Shown: positions 33,736 to 43,362, numbered from the stretch's first letter. The stretch is DNA of 43,980 nucleotides from Sedimentisphaerales bacterium (GCA_028282905.1 JANQGW010000078.1:1-43980); one strand, 5' to 3'. Translations and numbers: made by a program. The notes: generated by a model from the sequence alone, not told the origin.

Positions 33736-36700
33736 TTAGTCACACAAGCTTGACGGTACACGCTGACATTCCAGCCAGTCGTCGGCAACAATCAACAGAT
33801 CGTTGACGTCAACTTCACAGTCACCGTTCAGGTCAGCAGCCAGTGCACCGTCACAGGACGGGAAGGCGTTTTCGTACATGCCCAGAACCTGGACAGCATT
33901 GAACGCTTCGGACCAGATGCTGAAGTCATCGATAGTACCGTTCAGCGGAACTGTTGCATCTACACCTGCCCACAGAACACGGCGGGCTGTGTTGAGGTTA
34001 ATCTCATTGGCCAGGGTGTTGACCAGTGCAACCGTCTGCTGGGCAACCTGGACACCGTTCAGGTAAACGGTACAGGTGGTGCCGTCATAGGTCGCTGTCA
34101 TCATCTGCCAATCAGTCCCAAGCGGATTCGACGGCCAGATACCGGCCTGACCCAATTCGAATTCATAACCGCCATTGTAGCTGGCGAAGTAACGGTCCGA
34201 ATTAACCGAGGGATCCAGCCATTCGTTCTGGCCGAAACCACCGATATTGGTCATCGCGGATGCCGCAGCTTCACTGGCGTACTTGATCCACAGGTTGATG
34301 GTCCACGACGCGGTACCTTCAAAGATGTTTCCAGCGCCGTTCGGCAGTGCGGCCGGAGAGGCCACGGTTGCCGTTACAGCCGTGTTCGGATCACCGTTGA
34401 AGTACAGAGCATGGTCGCCCGTGGTACCTGTGCGGCCACCGTCAACAACCCACTGAGCATCGGCATCATCAGCAAATCCGGCACCCAGGGCACCGTTCAG
34501 ACCATTGCCTGAAGAGTCCGTTGCAACCAGTCCGGTGGTTTCATCAAACTTCCAGCTGACCACGCGGGTAAAGGGTGCTGAACCCGGATTCGTGGAATTG
34601 AGCCACTGAGCCGAGGTGTCGGAGATATCGAGCAGATCGACCTTGCAGTCACCATTAACGTCACCCGGGATAGCCGCAAGGCAGAAGTCCTGACCGGTCT
34701 TGATGGCATAGTCTTCGAGCATGTCATATTCACTGATGGCATAGCTGAAGATTTCCACTTCGTCGATCAGACCTTCATAACCCCATCCGCCGGTACCGGT
34801 ACTGTATTGGTTACCGATAACAAGAGGATAAGATGTCGGTGCGCCCAGTGAACCTGCGATCGTACCCGTCAAGAAACCGTTCTGGTAAACCTTCAGTTCC
34901 TGGGTTGCGCCGTCATAGGTGCAGGCAACCAGATGCCAGTTGCCGTCATCAAGGCGTCCCCCTTGATTTCTGCTCAGTGGAGACATATTGGCCACAAGAC
35001 CCGTACTGGCGTATTCACATTCATCGAACATCCGCCAACCTTGAGCCGGAGGATTCCAGGCATTACTGCTCTTGCCCATGTATGTGACATAACCGCCCAC
35101 GCCGTAGGTCGGTTTAACCCAGAAACGAACGGTGAAGCCCTTGGGATAGAAATTGAAGTAGTCATCACTGCCAACGACTTCAATCTGATCGCCGCTGCCA
35201 CGTGTAAACTTGGCGGCCTGACCGGCGCCGTCCCAACCGGTCTGATAGCTGATCTCACCGTTAGCAGGACCGACATAGACACCGTTGACATCCACAATCC
35301 TGTTACCAGGCAAAATCAGCCAATCATTACCACTGTAATCATTGGGATCACCGTCAAACGGAATGTACACTTCAAGCTGACCGATTTCAAGGCTGGCTAT
35401 CTCAGACGTAATGGCATTCGAGCCGGCAATGGTATTGGTCAGAACAACATAGTAGTAGCCAGTGTCGGCCGGGGCAACTTCCAGGATATCCACCTGTGCA
35501 GAGGGACCGTCCTGAAGCAGTACGTCATCGCCGGGCGTGTCATTGGCAGCATCCGGAGAATAGTACCATGCGTAATTTTCAGCCAGTACGGCATCGACAT
35601 CAAAGAAAGTGTCAGTGCCTTCTTCAACTGAAACAGAACGCGGCTGAACCATAATGACCGGATCGCCTTCAACATCGAAGTAGAAGTAGTCACCAGTGTA
35701 GGTTTCACCGCCTCTGACCGTGTCAACCCGCCAGACATAGGTTTTGCCGTATTCGAGTACCGGATCGTATGAACCGGTGGTGTTTCCGGCTTCGGCAAGC
35801 GCATCAAGCATATAGCTCGGGTTGCTCAGGTTCGGGTCAGTCACATCATATTCTTTGATGTACACATCATAAGAATCCGCACCATTTCCAGGCGCACTCC
35901 ACGAAAGCACCGTGTCAATCGAAACCGGGGTGCCGCCATAATCCTTGTCAACATTACCGGGAGCAACTTGTGTGGCAACATTGTCACTGTCAACTTCCGA
36001 AATCAGGGAGTAACCGCTGATGCCGCTGTTGGCAGGCGTCTGGAATAAGATGGTCATGTCCGGTGCTGTCAGGCCGGAGAAAACAGCAATATTGGCCTGC
36101 TTCGTTGCCGGGCTTGTTGTCTCGGTTGCAAACAGCCAGCCGCCGTCATTCGGATCTGCTTTCAGACCTTCCTGGAACTCCGTACTACCATTCTGATCAA
36201 TATAGTAATACGTCTGATCACCAATAGTGATCTGCTGCTGGTCGCCGGTACGGTTCGGATGCATGTAAGTGACTACGGTGTACTTACCGTACGGTACTTT
36301 TTGCAGTGCCGTCAGGGGTTTGGCCGGCTGAGCGTTACCATTGTGACCAATGAAACCTACGGCAACACGATATCTGTTCTTAACATCTTCCAGGCCCCAC
36401 GGATCACTGGGATCATCAGCAGCAGTACCCGCGAAGAAGTTGGTAACATTCCGGTACCATGAGGTATGCCATTCAAAATCACCGGTATGGACGGCGATTG
36501 CCGTATCCGTTGTGCCAGTGTGGTCTTTGGCCAGATAGGTCTGGTCCTTGTAGATACCCTCGTTCCAGGTGCCGCTGGGACACTGCACCGGGAAAAGACC
36601 GTTTGGCTCATAGTAACCTGCCGTGGCATTCGATGATCTGGAAAGATACCAGTGGAAACCCCAACCGCCGGCTGATTCATACGACTGGAAGTTGTGGCTG

Positions 36701-37434
36701 ATCGAACGCTGAGGAGAAGGGATCACTTCATCTGTCAGGATAATAACACCCGCCAGGCTTCCGCGATTTGAGCCGCTTCTCAGTTCACCGGTAATAGTAC
36801 AGGTCGATCCGGTCGCATCGACAACCCAGTAGTTACCGCGAGTAACACCCGGTTCGATCTGTGTCCAGTAGCTACCGGTATTGGTGTTACAGGAATTGAT
36901 GGAACCATAGACATCTGCGGTCGTTGTGGCATCACCGCCCAAGACCCATGTCCCGTTCACATCAAAGTTCACCATGGCCGTGTCACCCTGACCCGATGTG
37001 TACAGGCCAACAATCTTATAGTTGGCATACGGGATATTGGTGAATGTAACAGAGGCACCCTTGCCGGTGGCGTTGGGATCGCCATCATCAAGATAACCGA
37101 CAGCCAGTTTGTGCTGGTCGTCGCCAACACCGTCGCCGTTGTACCAGGTGGTTGAACAAGCCCACTCGACAGTGATACCGGTCGATGCACCAGTCGCATC
37201 AACCATATCGACAACTGTACCGGCAGTCTTATCGCCCGTAGTAGGCGTCATACTGCTGTTCCAATAGCTGCTGTTAGTTGAAAACGGTCCGATGTACTGG
37301 CCACCGGCGAAGACCTGGTTGCCCGGGTTCTCGCCAAAGTTCATCGAGACCTGATTAAAGGCAGCAAACACTTGCCCGGTTGCTGCCAGCATCGTCAACG
37401 CAACGATGCACAAAAATAAAACTTTTTTCTTCAT
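33736..37434 (-). CDS. large secreted LamG protein with two dockerin-like repeats
   Basis: A 1232-residue secreted protein without a recognised catalytic motif. Signal peptide to about residue 25. Two related N-terminal modules (about 26-240 and 245-480) share F-x-E-W / V-G-Y-L-D-D-G-D or V-A-V-G-F-I-G-H-N-G and Y-A-N-Y-K-I-V or Y-G-K-Y-T-V-V. A fibronectin-III-like domain follows (about 500-590; V-L-S-W-S-A-P-G), then an Ig-like domain (about 592-685) and LamG 1 (about 687-915). Dockerin-like repeat 1 is G-D-V-N-G-D-C-K-V-D-L-L-D (924-936), then LamG 2 (about 955-1190) and dockerin-like repeat 2 A-D-L-N-G-D-C-E-V-D-V-N-D (1200-1212). It probably binds glycans on the cell surface. A perfect GGAGGT eight bases before ATG 37434. 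It is preceded by a long structured leader. Confidence 0.82.
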   Translation of the reverse strand: MKKKVLFLCIVALTMLAATGQVFAAFNQVSMNFGENPGNQVFAGGQYIGPFSTNSSYWNSSMTPTTGDKTAGTVVDMVDATGASTGITVEWACSTTWYNGDGVGDDQHKLAVGYLDDGDPNATGKGASVTFTNIPYANYKIVGLYTSGQGDTAMVNFDVNGTWVLGGDATTTADVYGSINSCNTNTGSYWTQIEPGVTRGNYWVVDATGSTCTITGELRSGSNRGSLAGVIILTDEVIPSPQRSISHNFQSYESAGGWGFHWYLSRSSNATAGYYEPNGLFPVQCPSGTWNEGIYKDQTYLAKDHTGTTDTAIAVHTGDFEWHTSWYRNVTNFFAGTAADDPSDPWGLEDVKNRYRVAVGFIGHNGNAQPAKPLTALQKVPYGKYTVVTYMHPNRTGDQQQITIGDQTYYYIDQNGSTEFQEGLKADPNDGGWLFATETTSPATKQANIAVFSGLTAPDMTILFQTPANSGISGYSLISEVDSDNVATQVAPGNVDKDYGGTPVSIDTVLSWSAPGNGADSYDVYIKEYDVTDPNLSNPSYMLDALAEAGNTTGSYDPVLEYGKTYVWRVDTVRGGETYTGDYFYFDVEGDPVIMVQPRSVSVEEGTDTFFDVDAVLAENYAWYYSPDAANDTPGDDVLLQDGPSAQVDILEVAPADTGYYYVVLTNTIAGSNAITSEIASLEIGQLEVYIPFDGDPNDYSGNDWLILPGNRIVDVNGVYVGPANGEISYQTGWDGAGQAAKFTRGSGDQIEVVGSDDYFNFYPKGFTVRFWVKPTYGVGGYVTYMGKSSNAWNPPAQGWRMFDECEYASTGLVANMSPLSRNQGGRLDDGNWHLVACTYDGATQELKVYQNGFLTGTIAGSLGAPTSYPLVIGNQYSTGTGGWGYEGLIDEVEIFSYAISEYDMLEDYAIKTGQDFCLAAIPGDVNGDCKVDLLDISDTSAQWLNSTNPGSAPFTRVVSWKFDETTGLVATDSSGNGLNGALGAGFADDADAQWVVDGGRTGTTGDHALYFNGDPNTAVTATVASPAALPNGAGNIFEGTASWTINLWIKYASEAAASAMTNIGGFGQNEWLDPSVNSDRYFASYNGGYEFELGQAGIWPSNPLGTDWQMMTATYDGTTCTVYLNGVQVAQQTVALVNTLANEINLNTARRVLWAGVDATVPLNGTIDDFSIWSEAFNAVQVLGMYENAFPSCDGALAADLNGDCEVDVNDLLIVADDWLECQRVPSSLCD

Positions 37435-37507
37435 TTTTAAGACCTCCAGAATAAGGTTAAATGAAATATTTTCCGACATACATCTCATAACACTCCATTA
37501 TGAACAT

Positions 37508-37555
37508 TTACAATCCGTTACACCCTCCTTCTCTCAATACAATAGTTTTCATCAT
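37508..37555 (-). CDS. possible 15-codon leader peptide (MMKTIVLREGGCNGL)
   Basis: The minus strand has GTGGAGGTGATGCC immediately before ATG-ATG, which is as close to a perfect anti-16S match (GGAGGTGAT) as anything in the window, with seven bases to the ATG. The frame closes with TAA after 15 codons. The peptide has no transmembrane or signal character. It lies 73 bp upstream of the 1232-aa gene on the same strand and follows a run of hairpins, so it could be a regulatory leader peptide. It is too short to judge by coding bias. Confidence 0.35.
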   Translation of the reverse strand: MMKTIVLREGGCNGL

Positions 37556-37597
37556 GGCATCACCTCCACATAAAGTTGATATTAGATTTACTGCATC

Positions 37598-37754
37598 CGG
37601 TTTCACGCAAACCGTCTTACTATTGATGTGTCTTCACATCCCTTATTTTCCCGTAGGGTATTAACATAACAATTGTGTGTTAAAGCTCGGATGTAGCCGG
37701 TTGAGACATTGCTCAACATACCAGGATAGATGCCCCTCCAGCCAATCTATATCC
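37598..37754 (-). ncRNA. candidate structured 5' leader (unclassified)
   Basis: Five or six short perfect stems occur in about 160 nt of the leader strand: GGATA-AGAT with ATCTATCC (37724-37731/37745-37754, one bulge), GTTGAG/CTCAAC (37700-37705/37712-37717), TTAACA/TGTTAA (37661-37666/37678-37683), CCCT/AGGG (37640-37658 area), GATGTG/CACATC with a four-base loop (37625-37640) and CGGTTT/AAACCG with a five-base loop (37598-37614). No known riboswitch class was matched. The density of stems next to a strong ribosome-binding site suggests regulation at translation, but chance pairing in AT-rich DNA is possible. Confidence 0.4.
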
Positions 37755-38144
37755 GCAGAACATCAACAGAAAAAACAACGACTCAAACACACTTCAATGA
37801 GTATAAGTCCTTTAAAAATAAGAAATAAGGGTTCAAAACGCAGTTCGCAAAGAACGATACAGTCTCCGGTGGATGCCTTTGATGCTTTCCAATTTCTCAG
37901 AAATACCTTGAATTTCTAATGTTGCGTGTCTATAAACGAAAAAAGCGTTTGATGTGGGTACAGAAAAACCCCGTCATTCAGCGCTGTGGGCCAGTGTGCA
38001 CTCGCCAAAGTTCTTCACTGGCTCACCCTTTTTATACTCGCAAATACCTATTTTTGTTCAAGGCATGTTTAATTTGTTCATAAAACTACTTACTATGCCT
38101 ATTTTATTTTTAAAGAGCGAAATCTTACTTCCTTTTCACCTGTT

Positions 38145-41100
38145 CTAAAGCTGGCTATCGAGCCAAAACTCGGACAAGATTACAAGGTCATCTATGTCCA
38201 CATCTTCGTCTCCACTCAAATCGCTGCCGCCGCAGGCCGGAACATCAACACAGCCGGTACTTAGCCAATGAAGCGAAAAACCGGCCAAATCTTCAAGGCC
38301 TAACTCGCCTGTAAACAGATCATAGACCTCAATACTTAAGTTTGTATCGGCAAACGCCCCGCCACTATTAACAACTCGCACAGTAAATACGTTCGGGCCG
38401 ACATCTTTATTGCTTGTCATGCCGGAAAGCGTACCGTCAGCCGCAACCGAAAGCCATTCAGGACCATCAATCTTGCTGAATTCCACAGACCCATAACCGA
38501 CATCGGCAAGAGTATCAGACACTGTTTCCGAGTAATTCCTGCGTTCAAAAGCGGCCGTTTTAATCGTCGGGTTCGAGATAAACTCCGGCAAAGGCGGAAA
38601 ACTGGCACTGAGATAGGTGCCGCTGATGACTTGCCGCGAAAAACCGGGGCCGGACCATGCCACCGCAAGGTGATCGCCGCCGCCGCCTTCTTTTTGCAGT
38701 GCCTCAATATAATAGCTGTTACCGTCCACCAGCGTCACTGCAGATGACTGCTGCTCGGGATTGGCATCCCAATCTTTGTAATCGGTCCAACCGGAAACCG
38801 AGCCGATCAGTGAGGCGTTAGCCGGGTCATGGTCACTGCTGAGCCAGAGTTCACTGCCGTCATCGGAGGCGATCCAGAAAGTATAGCTGCCTTTCGCCGG
38901 CGGCGTCAGCCATCCGGACATCCTCCTGCCATAACTGTCACCAGTGTACTGCGGCGTCTGAAAACTGCCGGCAACCTCAATGCTGTCCGGGCTGTGCGGA
39001 TATTTTGAACTGCCGGTCAAATCTGAAACATTGTTACCGCCAATGCCGTTATAGACTTCCTCAAGAATGCCATTTCTGCTAACAACTGTCAAATCAACGG
39101 CCGCCGTCTGCTGCCCCTGACCACTGGTGCCGGCAACAGTATAGGTAAAACTGTCCGGACCGTAATAGCCTGCATCGGGAATGTATCGCAGCGTGCCGTC
39201 ACCGTTATCACTGACAACGCCGTGGGCCGGCTGAGTAAATTCGACAATATCCGGTTTACCGCCTTCCAGCTTATTGTCATTGGCCAATACATCGATCCTG
39301 TTGTACTTGTTATGGAATGCGGGCATCTTGTCATTGGTAACCGTCATGATATTGGTCTTGACGTCAGTAATGATGCCGTCAGCATCTATTTCAAACTCAT
39401 ATTCGTGCCCATGCGCTTTGACGCGAATGTCGGTGATGAAGCCCAGATTGTTCCGCGTCAGCCAGGCATGTGTAATGGTATATTCTGCAGACTGCCCAAC
39501 ACCTCGGGTATCATATAAAACCACTTTGTTCAGACCCGCCGAGACGTAATCCAGAAAATCAACACACTCATTAATATTGGCCTTCATGGGGTCAACGCCG
39601 TTTTCAACACCGCGTCGCCACCGATCAATCGCCGCCACCAGACGACCTTCGGAATGAGACAGGTGCTGGTTGGCCTGTGTGGCCAGTGCCTCCTGCGGTG
39701 CTCCGAAGAACCAGTCAATACTTCCTCGCATGAAAGACAGTCCTCGCCAAGCACTGCCAGGGCCGGTTGACCAGTAGTCGCTCCAGGCGGTATCCCAGTT
39801 GCCCGACACACCATCCCAGTATCCCTGAGTCTGGAAGTGGGATTTGGTCTCGTTCCAGTCGATCCAGCCGTTGCTGCCGGTAACAATATCCGGGCCGCCC
39901 GCATGGGCCATCATTAAACCCTTCCGCCGCCAGAGGTCTTTATTACCGCAGCGGTTTAAATACCCATCGAGTGAATGGGTCACTTCATGTCCCATCACCA
40001 GCGTAAAGTAATCACCGCGATAGGCTCCGGAACCGAAAATCGCTTCAATGACTGGGTCATGGTCGTTATGGAAACCATCACCGCTGTCACCGCCGGTTTG
40101 CGATGAGAAGGTATTCTTGGCACCCCGGAATGAGTTGACTGTACCGCCCCGACCATCACCCCAGTAATGATTTAAGGTTAGCAGTGAATCCGGAAAGATC
40201 TCACGCGGCAGACTATTGATATATTTCAGAATTGATGCACGCTGTCCGGAGGACGATGTCTTGTTTTCTCCGACATGCAGAAATGTCGTCAGGTAGATCT
40301 CACGCAATCTCCCGATCAGTCCTACTGCATCGGCTACATTTGTTCGGTGGGTTGGCGTATCCGGCAGCATCTTGTGCATCGTCATCAGGTTCTGGCCGGC
40401 TATACTGGGTAAATGATGATACTCATTGGTATCCAGCGCCGAATCCATTTGCAGGAAGGAATAACTCCCAACATGAGATGCCATATCCGTGAACATCTGC
40501 TGACGTTCCGTGATAGGCGCTGCTAACATGTGCGAAATAATGGTTCGGCTGTTGGCGTTAATCACCTTCAGCAATGCCTGGTCATTCGCTTCAAGCGCAT
40601 CGCCGAGCCCGGTGGGATGGGCGTCATAAATCGACTCATTTTCCGCGATGCAGTCAGCAACTGTTTTAGCCGCACCATAAGCAATAAAAACATTTGAACC
40701 GGCATGCCCACCAATCAGAATATCGTAAACTCCATCGGCGTTGAAATCGGCAAAATCAACAATCGCGCCATCTGTATGCGCCTTCATGTCAACGGAGGCC
40801 CCAACCGTATCCGTAATCACCAGTGTACCGCTGGACACCAGACCGCCGTTCAGTAACGGATCAAACCAGTATGTAATGCTTCCCCAGTTGATTCCCTGCA
40901 GGAGATCGATGACTCCATTGCGGCTGATATCGAATAATCGCGGATAAAGATTGTATGAACTGCTGTTCAGGGATTCATAGTCATTGCTGTCGTACCGCGC
41001 CGTAGAAGCCGTCCCTACATTTCGGTACACACGTACGTCACCCGACCAGCGGCCCATAATCACATCGGGCAAGCCATCGCCATCCCAGTCGCCAACATCG

Positions 41101-42530
41101 AATCGGGGATCAGGCAGCTCAAAATCGCTGTTGTTAGGCTGTTTAGCGATGACCGCTGCGGCATAAACTGGAATCGCACCAGCAGCCGATGTATTTCGAT
41201 AGATACGGATTTTGTTACTGTTGTCAACCGCCACAAGGTCATCAACACCGTCACCGGTCATATCCATCAGAGTAATCAAAACACTTCCGCCCAAAGCAAT
41301 ATCCACCCCCGCGGCCTGCACTTTGACACCCGCTGAAAACGACGCGGATGTCGGTGAGCCGGTATTGATATAGCGCCACACTGCTCCGCTGTGGCCGACA
41401 AGCAGGTCAGAATCACCGTCGCCTTCCCAGTCAATCGCCCGGGGCACCCGCCGACCGCTCAGCGAGATATCCACACCGCCGGCCTGAATGGGCTGAAAAT
41501 CTTCAAATGTCGTCGTCCGGTTTTGGCCCGCAGCCCCTGCATCTTCGATAATGTTGACATGCACGTTTGAACGTCGAAACCCGCCCCGATCGTCTTCGAT
41601 AACCACATTAAACCAATCGGCACCGACATAACCCGCGTCCGCCGTATAGGAAAAGCTGCCGTCACCGTTATCTGCAACGGTTCCATGGGCAGCCTGAGAA
41701 AAACTGACAACCGACAAGCTGTCCTGTTCCGGATCGTATGAATTGAAGAAAACACTTGCGGTGGAGAAAGACGCGGTGTTCGTCCCCTGCGTCGTCACTT
41801 CCCAGGTCTTTGGCGCGTGATTGTCCATAAGCTGCGCAACCATCGCCGCATCAATCACTTGATTGAAAACATGTATCTGGTCCAGGCGACCGGCATAATA
41901 TCCGCTGCCGGGGCCGATCCCCTCAACCCTGCCGATACTGGTAAATGTTGAATTTTTTATACCAACCGGCCCGACTGAAGCAGCGGACAACACGCCATCG
42001 AGATAGATTTGCGACGCACCGGTTGAAGCGTTTCGGGTAATAACAACATGGTGCCATCGTCTGTCGTTGACGACTGTATCAGAAGTTACCACCGGGCTGC
42101 CGTCCACCGTCAAAGCAACTTTTCCAGCCGCGTCGATGCCGCCCCACTGGATCTCGTCTGATCCCGTGATTCCCGCCACTGATGCACTGGGCGTCCTTAT
42201 CCAATAAGACAGCGACGATGATCCACCGAGTACGCCGGAAAGATCAGCCTGCAAAAGCAAATAATCCTCAATGCCGTCAAATTTCAGGCTGGTAAACTGA
42301 ACACCGGACTTCCATGATGACGCGGACATGTTTTGAAACGAACCATCATTGTTTCCGACGCTGTCATAAGCAACTGTACCGGAATAAACTGTACCGAAGG
42401 CGTCATCGTGCCAATCCGATCCCTCGTCAAAATTCCAGTGATGCACCAACCCTTCGGGGGCTGCGTTAACCTGTCCGAAAACACAGACACAAATAATGAT
42501 AATCGCCGCTTTAAAACACGTTCTTTTCAA
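38145..42530 (-). CDS. giant secreted metallopeptidase (HEVTH) with LamG, FG-GAP, PA14 and dockerin-like tail
   Basis: A 1461-residue secreted protein. Signal peptide to about residue 23. LamG 25-236 (G-L-V-H-H-W-N-F-D-E-G); cadherin-like 250-328; FG-GAP/VCBS beta-propeller repeats at about 340-620 (D-W-E-G-D-G-D-S-D-L, D-M-T-G-D-G-V-D-D-L, D-W-D-G-D-G-L-P-D-V, D-F-N-A-D-G-V-Y-D-I). A zinc peptidase-like core at about 625-1010 has H848-E-V-T-H852-S-L-D and possible distal ligand E947 in P-Q-E-A-L-A-T-Q-A-N-Q. Then cadherin-like (about 1080-1150), PA14 (about 1160-1310; Y-T-F-W-I-A-S-D-D-G-S-E-L-W), Ig-like and a C-terminal C-G-G-S-D-L-S-G-D-E-D-V-D-I-D-D calcium motif. The start is TTG 42530, because GGAGAG lies six bases upstream; an in-frame TTG at 42536 would overlap it. 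The peptidase family was not assigned. Confidence 0.82.
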   Translation of the reverse strand: MKRTCFKAAIIIICVCVFGQVNAAPEGLVHHWNFDEGSDWHDDAFGTVYSGTVAYDSVGNNDGSFQNMSASSWKSGVQFTSLKFDGIEDYLLLQADLSGVLGGSSSLSYWIRTPSASVAGITGSDEIQWGGIDAAGKVALTVDGSPVVTSDTVVNDRRWHHVVITRNASTGASQIYLDGVLSAASVGPVGIKNSTFTSIGRVEGIGPGSGYYAGRLDQIHVFNQVIDAAMVAQLMDNHAPKTWEVTTQGTNTASFSTASVFFNSYDPEQDSLSVVSFSQAAHGTVADNGDGSFSYTADAGYVGADWFNVVIEDDRGGFRRSNVHVNIIEDAGAAGQNRTTTFEDFQPIQAGGVDISLSGRRVPRAIDWEGDGDSDLLVGHSGAVWRYINTGSPTSASFSAGVKVQAAGVDIALGGSVLITLMDMTGDGVDDLVAVDNSNKIRIYRNTSAAGAIPVYAAAVIAKQPNNSDFELPDPRFDVGDWDGDGLPDVIMGRWSGDVRVYRNVGTASTARYDSNDYESLNSSSYNLYPRLFDISRNGVIDLLQGINWGSITYWFDPLLNGGLVSSGTLVITDTVGASVDMKAHTDGAIVDFADFNADGVYDILIGGHAGSNVFIAYGAAKTVADCIAENESIYDAHPTGLGDALEANDQALLKVINANSRTIISHMLAAPITERQQMFTDMASHVGSYSFLQMDSALDTNEYHHLPSIAGQNLMTMHKMLPDTPTHRTNVADAVGLIGRLREIYLTTFLHVGENKTSSSGQRASILKYINSLPREIFPDSLLTLNHYWGDGRGGTVNSFRGAKNTFSSQTGGDSGDGFHNDHDPVIEAIFGSGAYRGDYFTLVMGHEVTHSLDGYLNRCGNKDLWRRKGLMMAHAGGPDIVTGSNGWIDWNETKSHFQTQGYWDGVSGNWDTAWSDYWSTGPGSAWRGLSFMRGSIDWFFGAPQEALATQANQHLSHSEGRLVAAIDRWRRGVENGVDPMKANINECVDFLDYVSAGLNKVVLYDTRGVGQSAEYTITHAWLTRNNLGFITDIRVKAHGHEYEFEIDADGIITDVKTNIMTVTNDKMPAFHNKYNRIDVLANDNKLEGGKPDIVEFTQPAHGVVSDNGDGTLRYIPDAGYYGPDSFTYTVAGTSGQGQQTAAVDLTVVSRNGILEEVYNGIGGNNVSDLTGSSKYPHSPDSIEVAGSFQTPQYTGDSYGRRMSGWLTPPAKGSYTFWIASDDGSELWLSSDHDPANASLIGSVSGWTDYKDWDANPEQQSSAVTLVDGNSYYIEALQKEGGGGDHLAVAWSGPGFSRQVISGTYLSASFPPLPEFISNPTIKTAAFERRNYSETVSDTLADVGYGSVEFSKIDGPEWLSVAADGTLSGMTSNKDVGPNVFTVRVVNSGGAFADTNLSIEVYDLFTGELGLEDLAGFSLHWLSTGCVDVPACGGSDLSGDEDVDIDDLVILSEFWLDSQL

Positions 42531-42606
42531 TACCAACTCTCCGGAAACCTGGATGTCATACCATTACGTTTAAACTATCTAATTCGCTCCATACTCACTT
42601 ATATAA

Positions 42607-43362
42607 TTACCGGCCTTCCCGTTGATAGATCGGGCTGCCGTCAGTCCGGGTCATATCCCTTTTTGTCTTGAACTCTTTATGCCATTTCAACGACCACATC
42701 TGGCTGAGTTCGACCGGACGCTGGGAACCGTCCACAAATCCGACATTGGTTTTATCCTCGTGACGATAGGTCAGCAGCCGACCCATGTGGGTGTTGGTAA
42801 ACTCAAGATCAACATCAGGCGAATCTGTATCGCGCGGCCAGGTATCCACCCAGATCGAATCGGCAAAAACGGGGGTAATTGACGTGCTCTTTACTTCAGT
42901 GATCTTGTTGTAATAGAGATTATTCCGATCGTAAGCGGAACCACCGTTCGAATATACCCAGCCATTGATTGCATAAGAACCCTCTTCTGGCTCTTCCATT
43001 CCGTCCCAGAACCAAACCCAGGTTTGTCGGGCACGACCGAAACTGTACGTGGACATGGAACCGACACTGTCACGACGCTTGGTTCGCGGACAATAGCGGG
43101 CATCGTCAACCTCATCCAAAAAAGCAGTCAACTTGTTAATCCACAAACCGTTGGAGTAATTATATTCCTGCATCTTACCGTCGTTGGCTTCCGTGTAGAG
43201 AATTGTCGCCAACTGCATACTCTTTAGATTTGACCGGCAGAGAATATTCCGTGCCATATCCTTGGCCTTGCTTAAAGCCGGCATCACAATCGCCAGCAAC
43301 AGAGCGATAATAGCAATCACAACCAGTAATTCAATTAATGTAAAACCTCGTTTTTTACTCAT
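42607..43362 (-). CDS. prepilin-type pseudopilin with H-X9-DG motif
   Basis: A 251-residue type II secretion/type IV pilin-like protein. M-S-K-K-R-G-F-T-L-I-E-L-L-V-V-I is the prepilin leader with the G-F-T-L-I-E cleavage/methylation site and the following hydrophobic helix. Near the C-terminus H-E-D-K-T-N-V-G-F-V-D-G is the H-X9-DG processing-associated motif typical of planctomycete and Lentisphaerae pseudopilins. The start is ATG 43362 because GAGG precedes it by about six bases; an in-frame TTG at 43368 would overlap it. It lies between the NPCBM-like gene and the giant peptidase gene (76-bp gap), so the three may be co-expressed. Confidence 0.9.
   Translation of the reverse strand: MSKKRGFTLIELLVVIAIIALLLAIVMPALSKAKDMARNILCRSNLKSMQLATILYTEANDGKMQEYNYSNGLWINKLTAFLDEVDDARYCPRTKRRDSVGSMSTYSFGRARQTWVWFWDGMEEPEEGSYAINGWVYSNGGSAYDRNNLYYNKITEVKSTSITPVFADSIWVDTWPRDTDSPDVDLEFTNTHMGRLLTYRHEDKTNVGFVDGSQRPVELSQMWSLKWHKEFKTKRDMTRTDGSPIYQREGR

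Larger units (their letters stand above)
37435..38144. other. 710-bp intergenic/leader region upstream of the 1232-aa protein
   Basis: Leftward this holds a candidate -10 (TATACT, 37800-37805), then a run of hairpins (37598-37754), a 15-codon reading frame with an ideal ribosome-binding site (37508-37555) and the GGAGGT of the main gene. The right part (about 37980-38144) lies after the stop of the giant gene at 38145 and contains a hairpin-forming pair GTG-x-GCCAGTG / CACTGGC-x-CAC (about 37986-38026), AT-rich sequence, and no further gene. Confidence 0.55.

Noticed and set aside
37598..37754. c-di-GMP-I riboswitch
   Set aside because: The stems do not fit the conserved GEMM core; kept only as an unclassified structured leader.
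37986..38026. Terminator after the giant HEVTH peptidase gene
   Set aside because: The GCCAGTG/CACTGGC pair is real, but it has a long loop and the nearest T-run is about 15 bases beyond the stem, so it is not called as a terminator.
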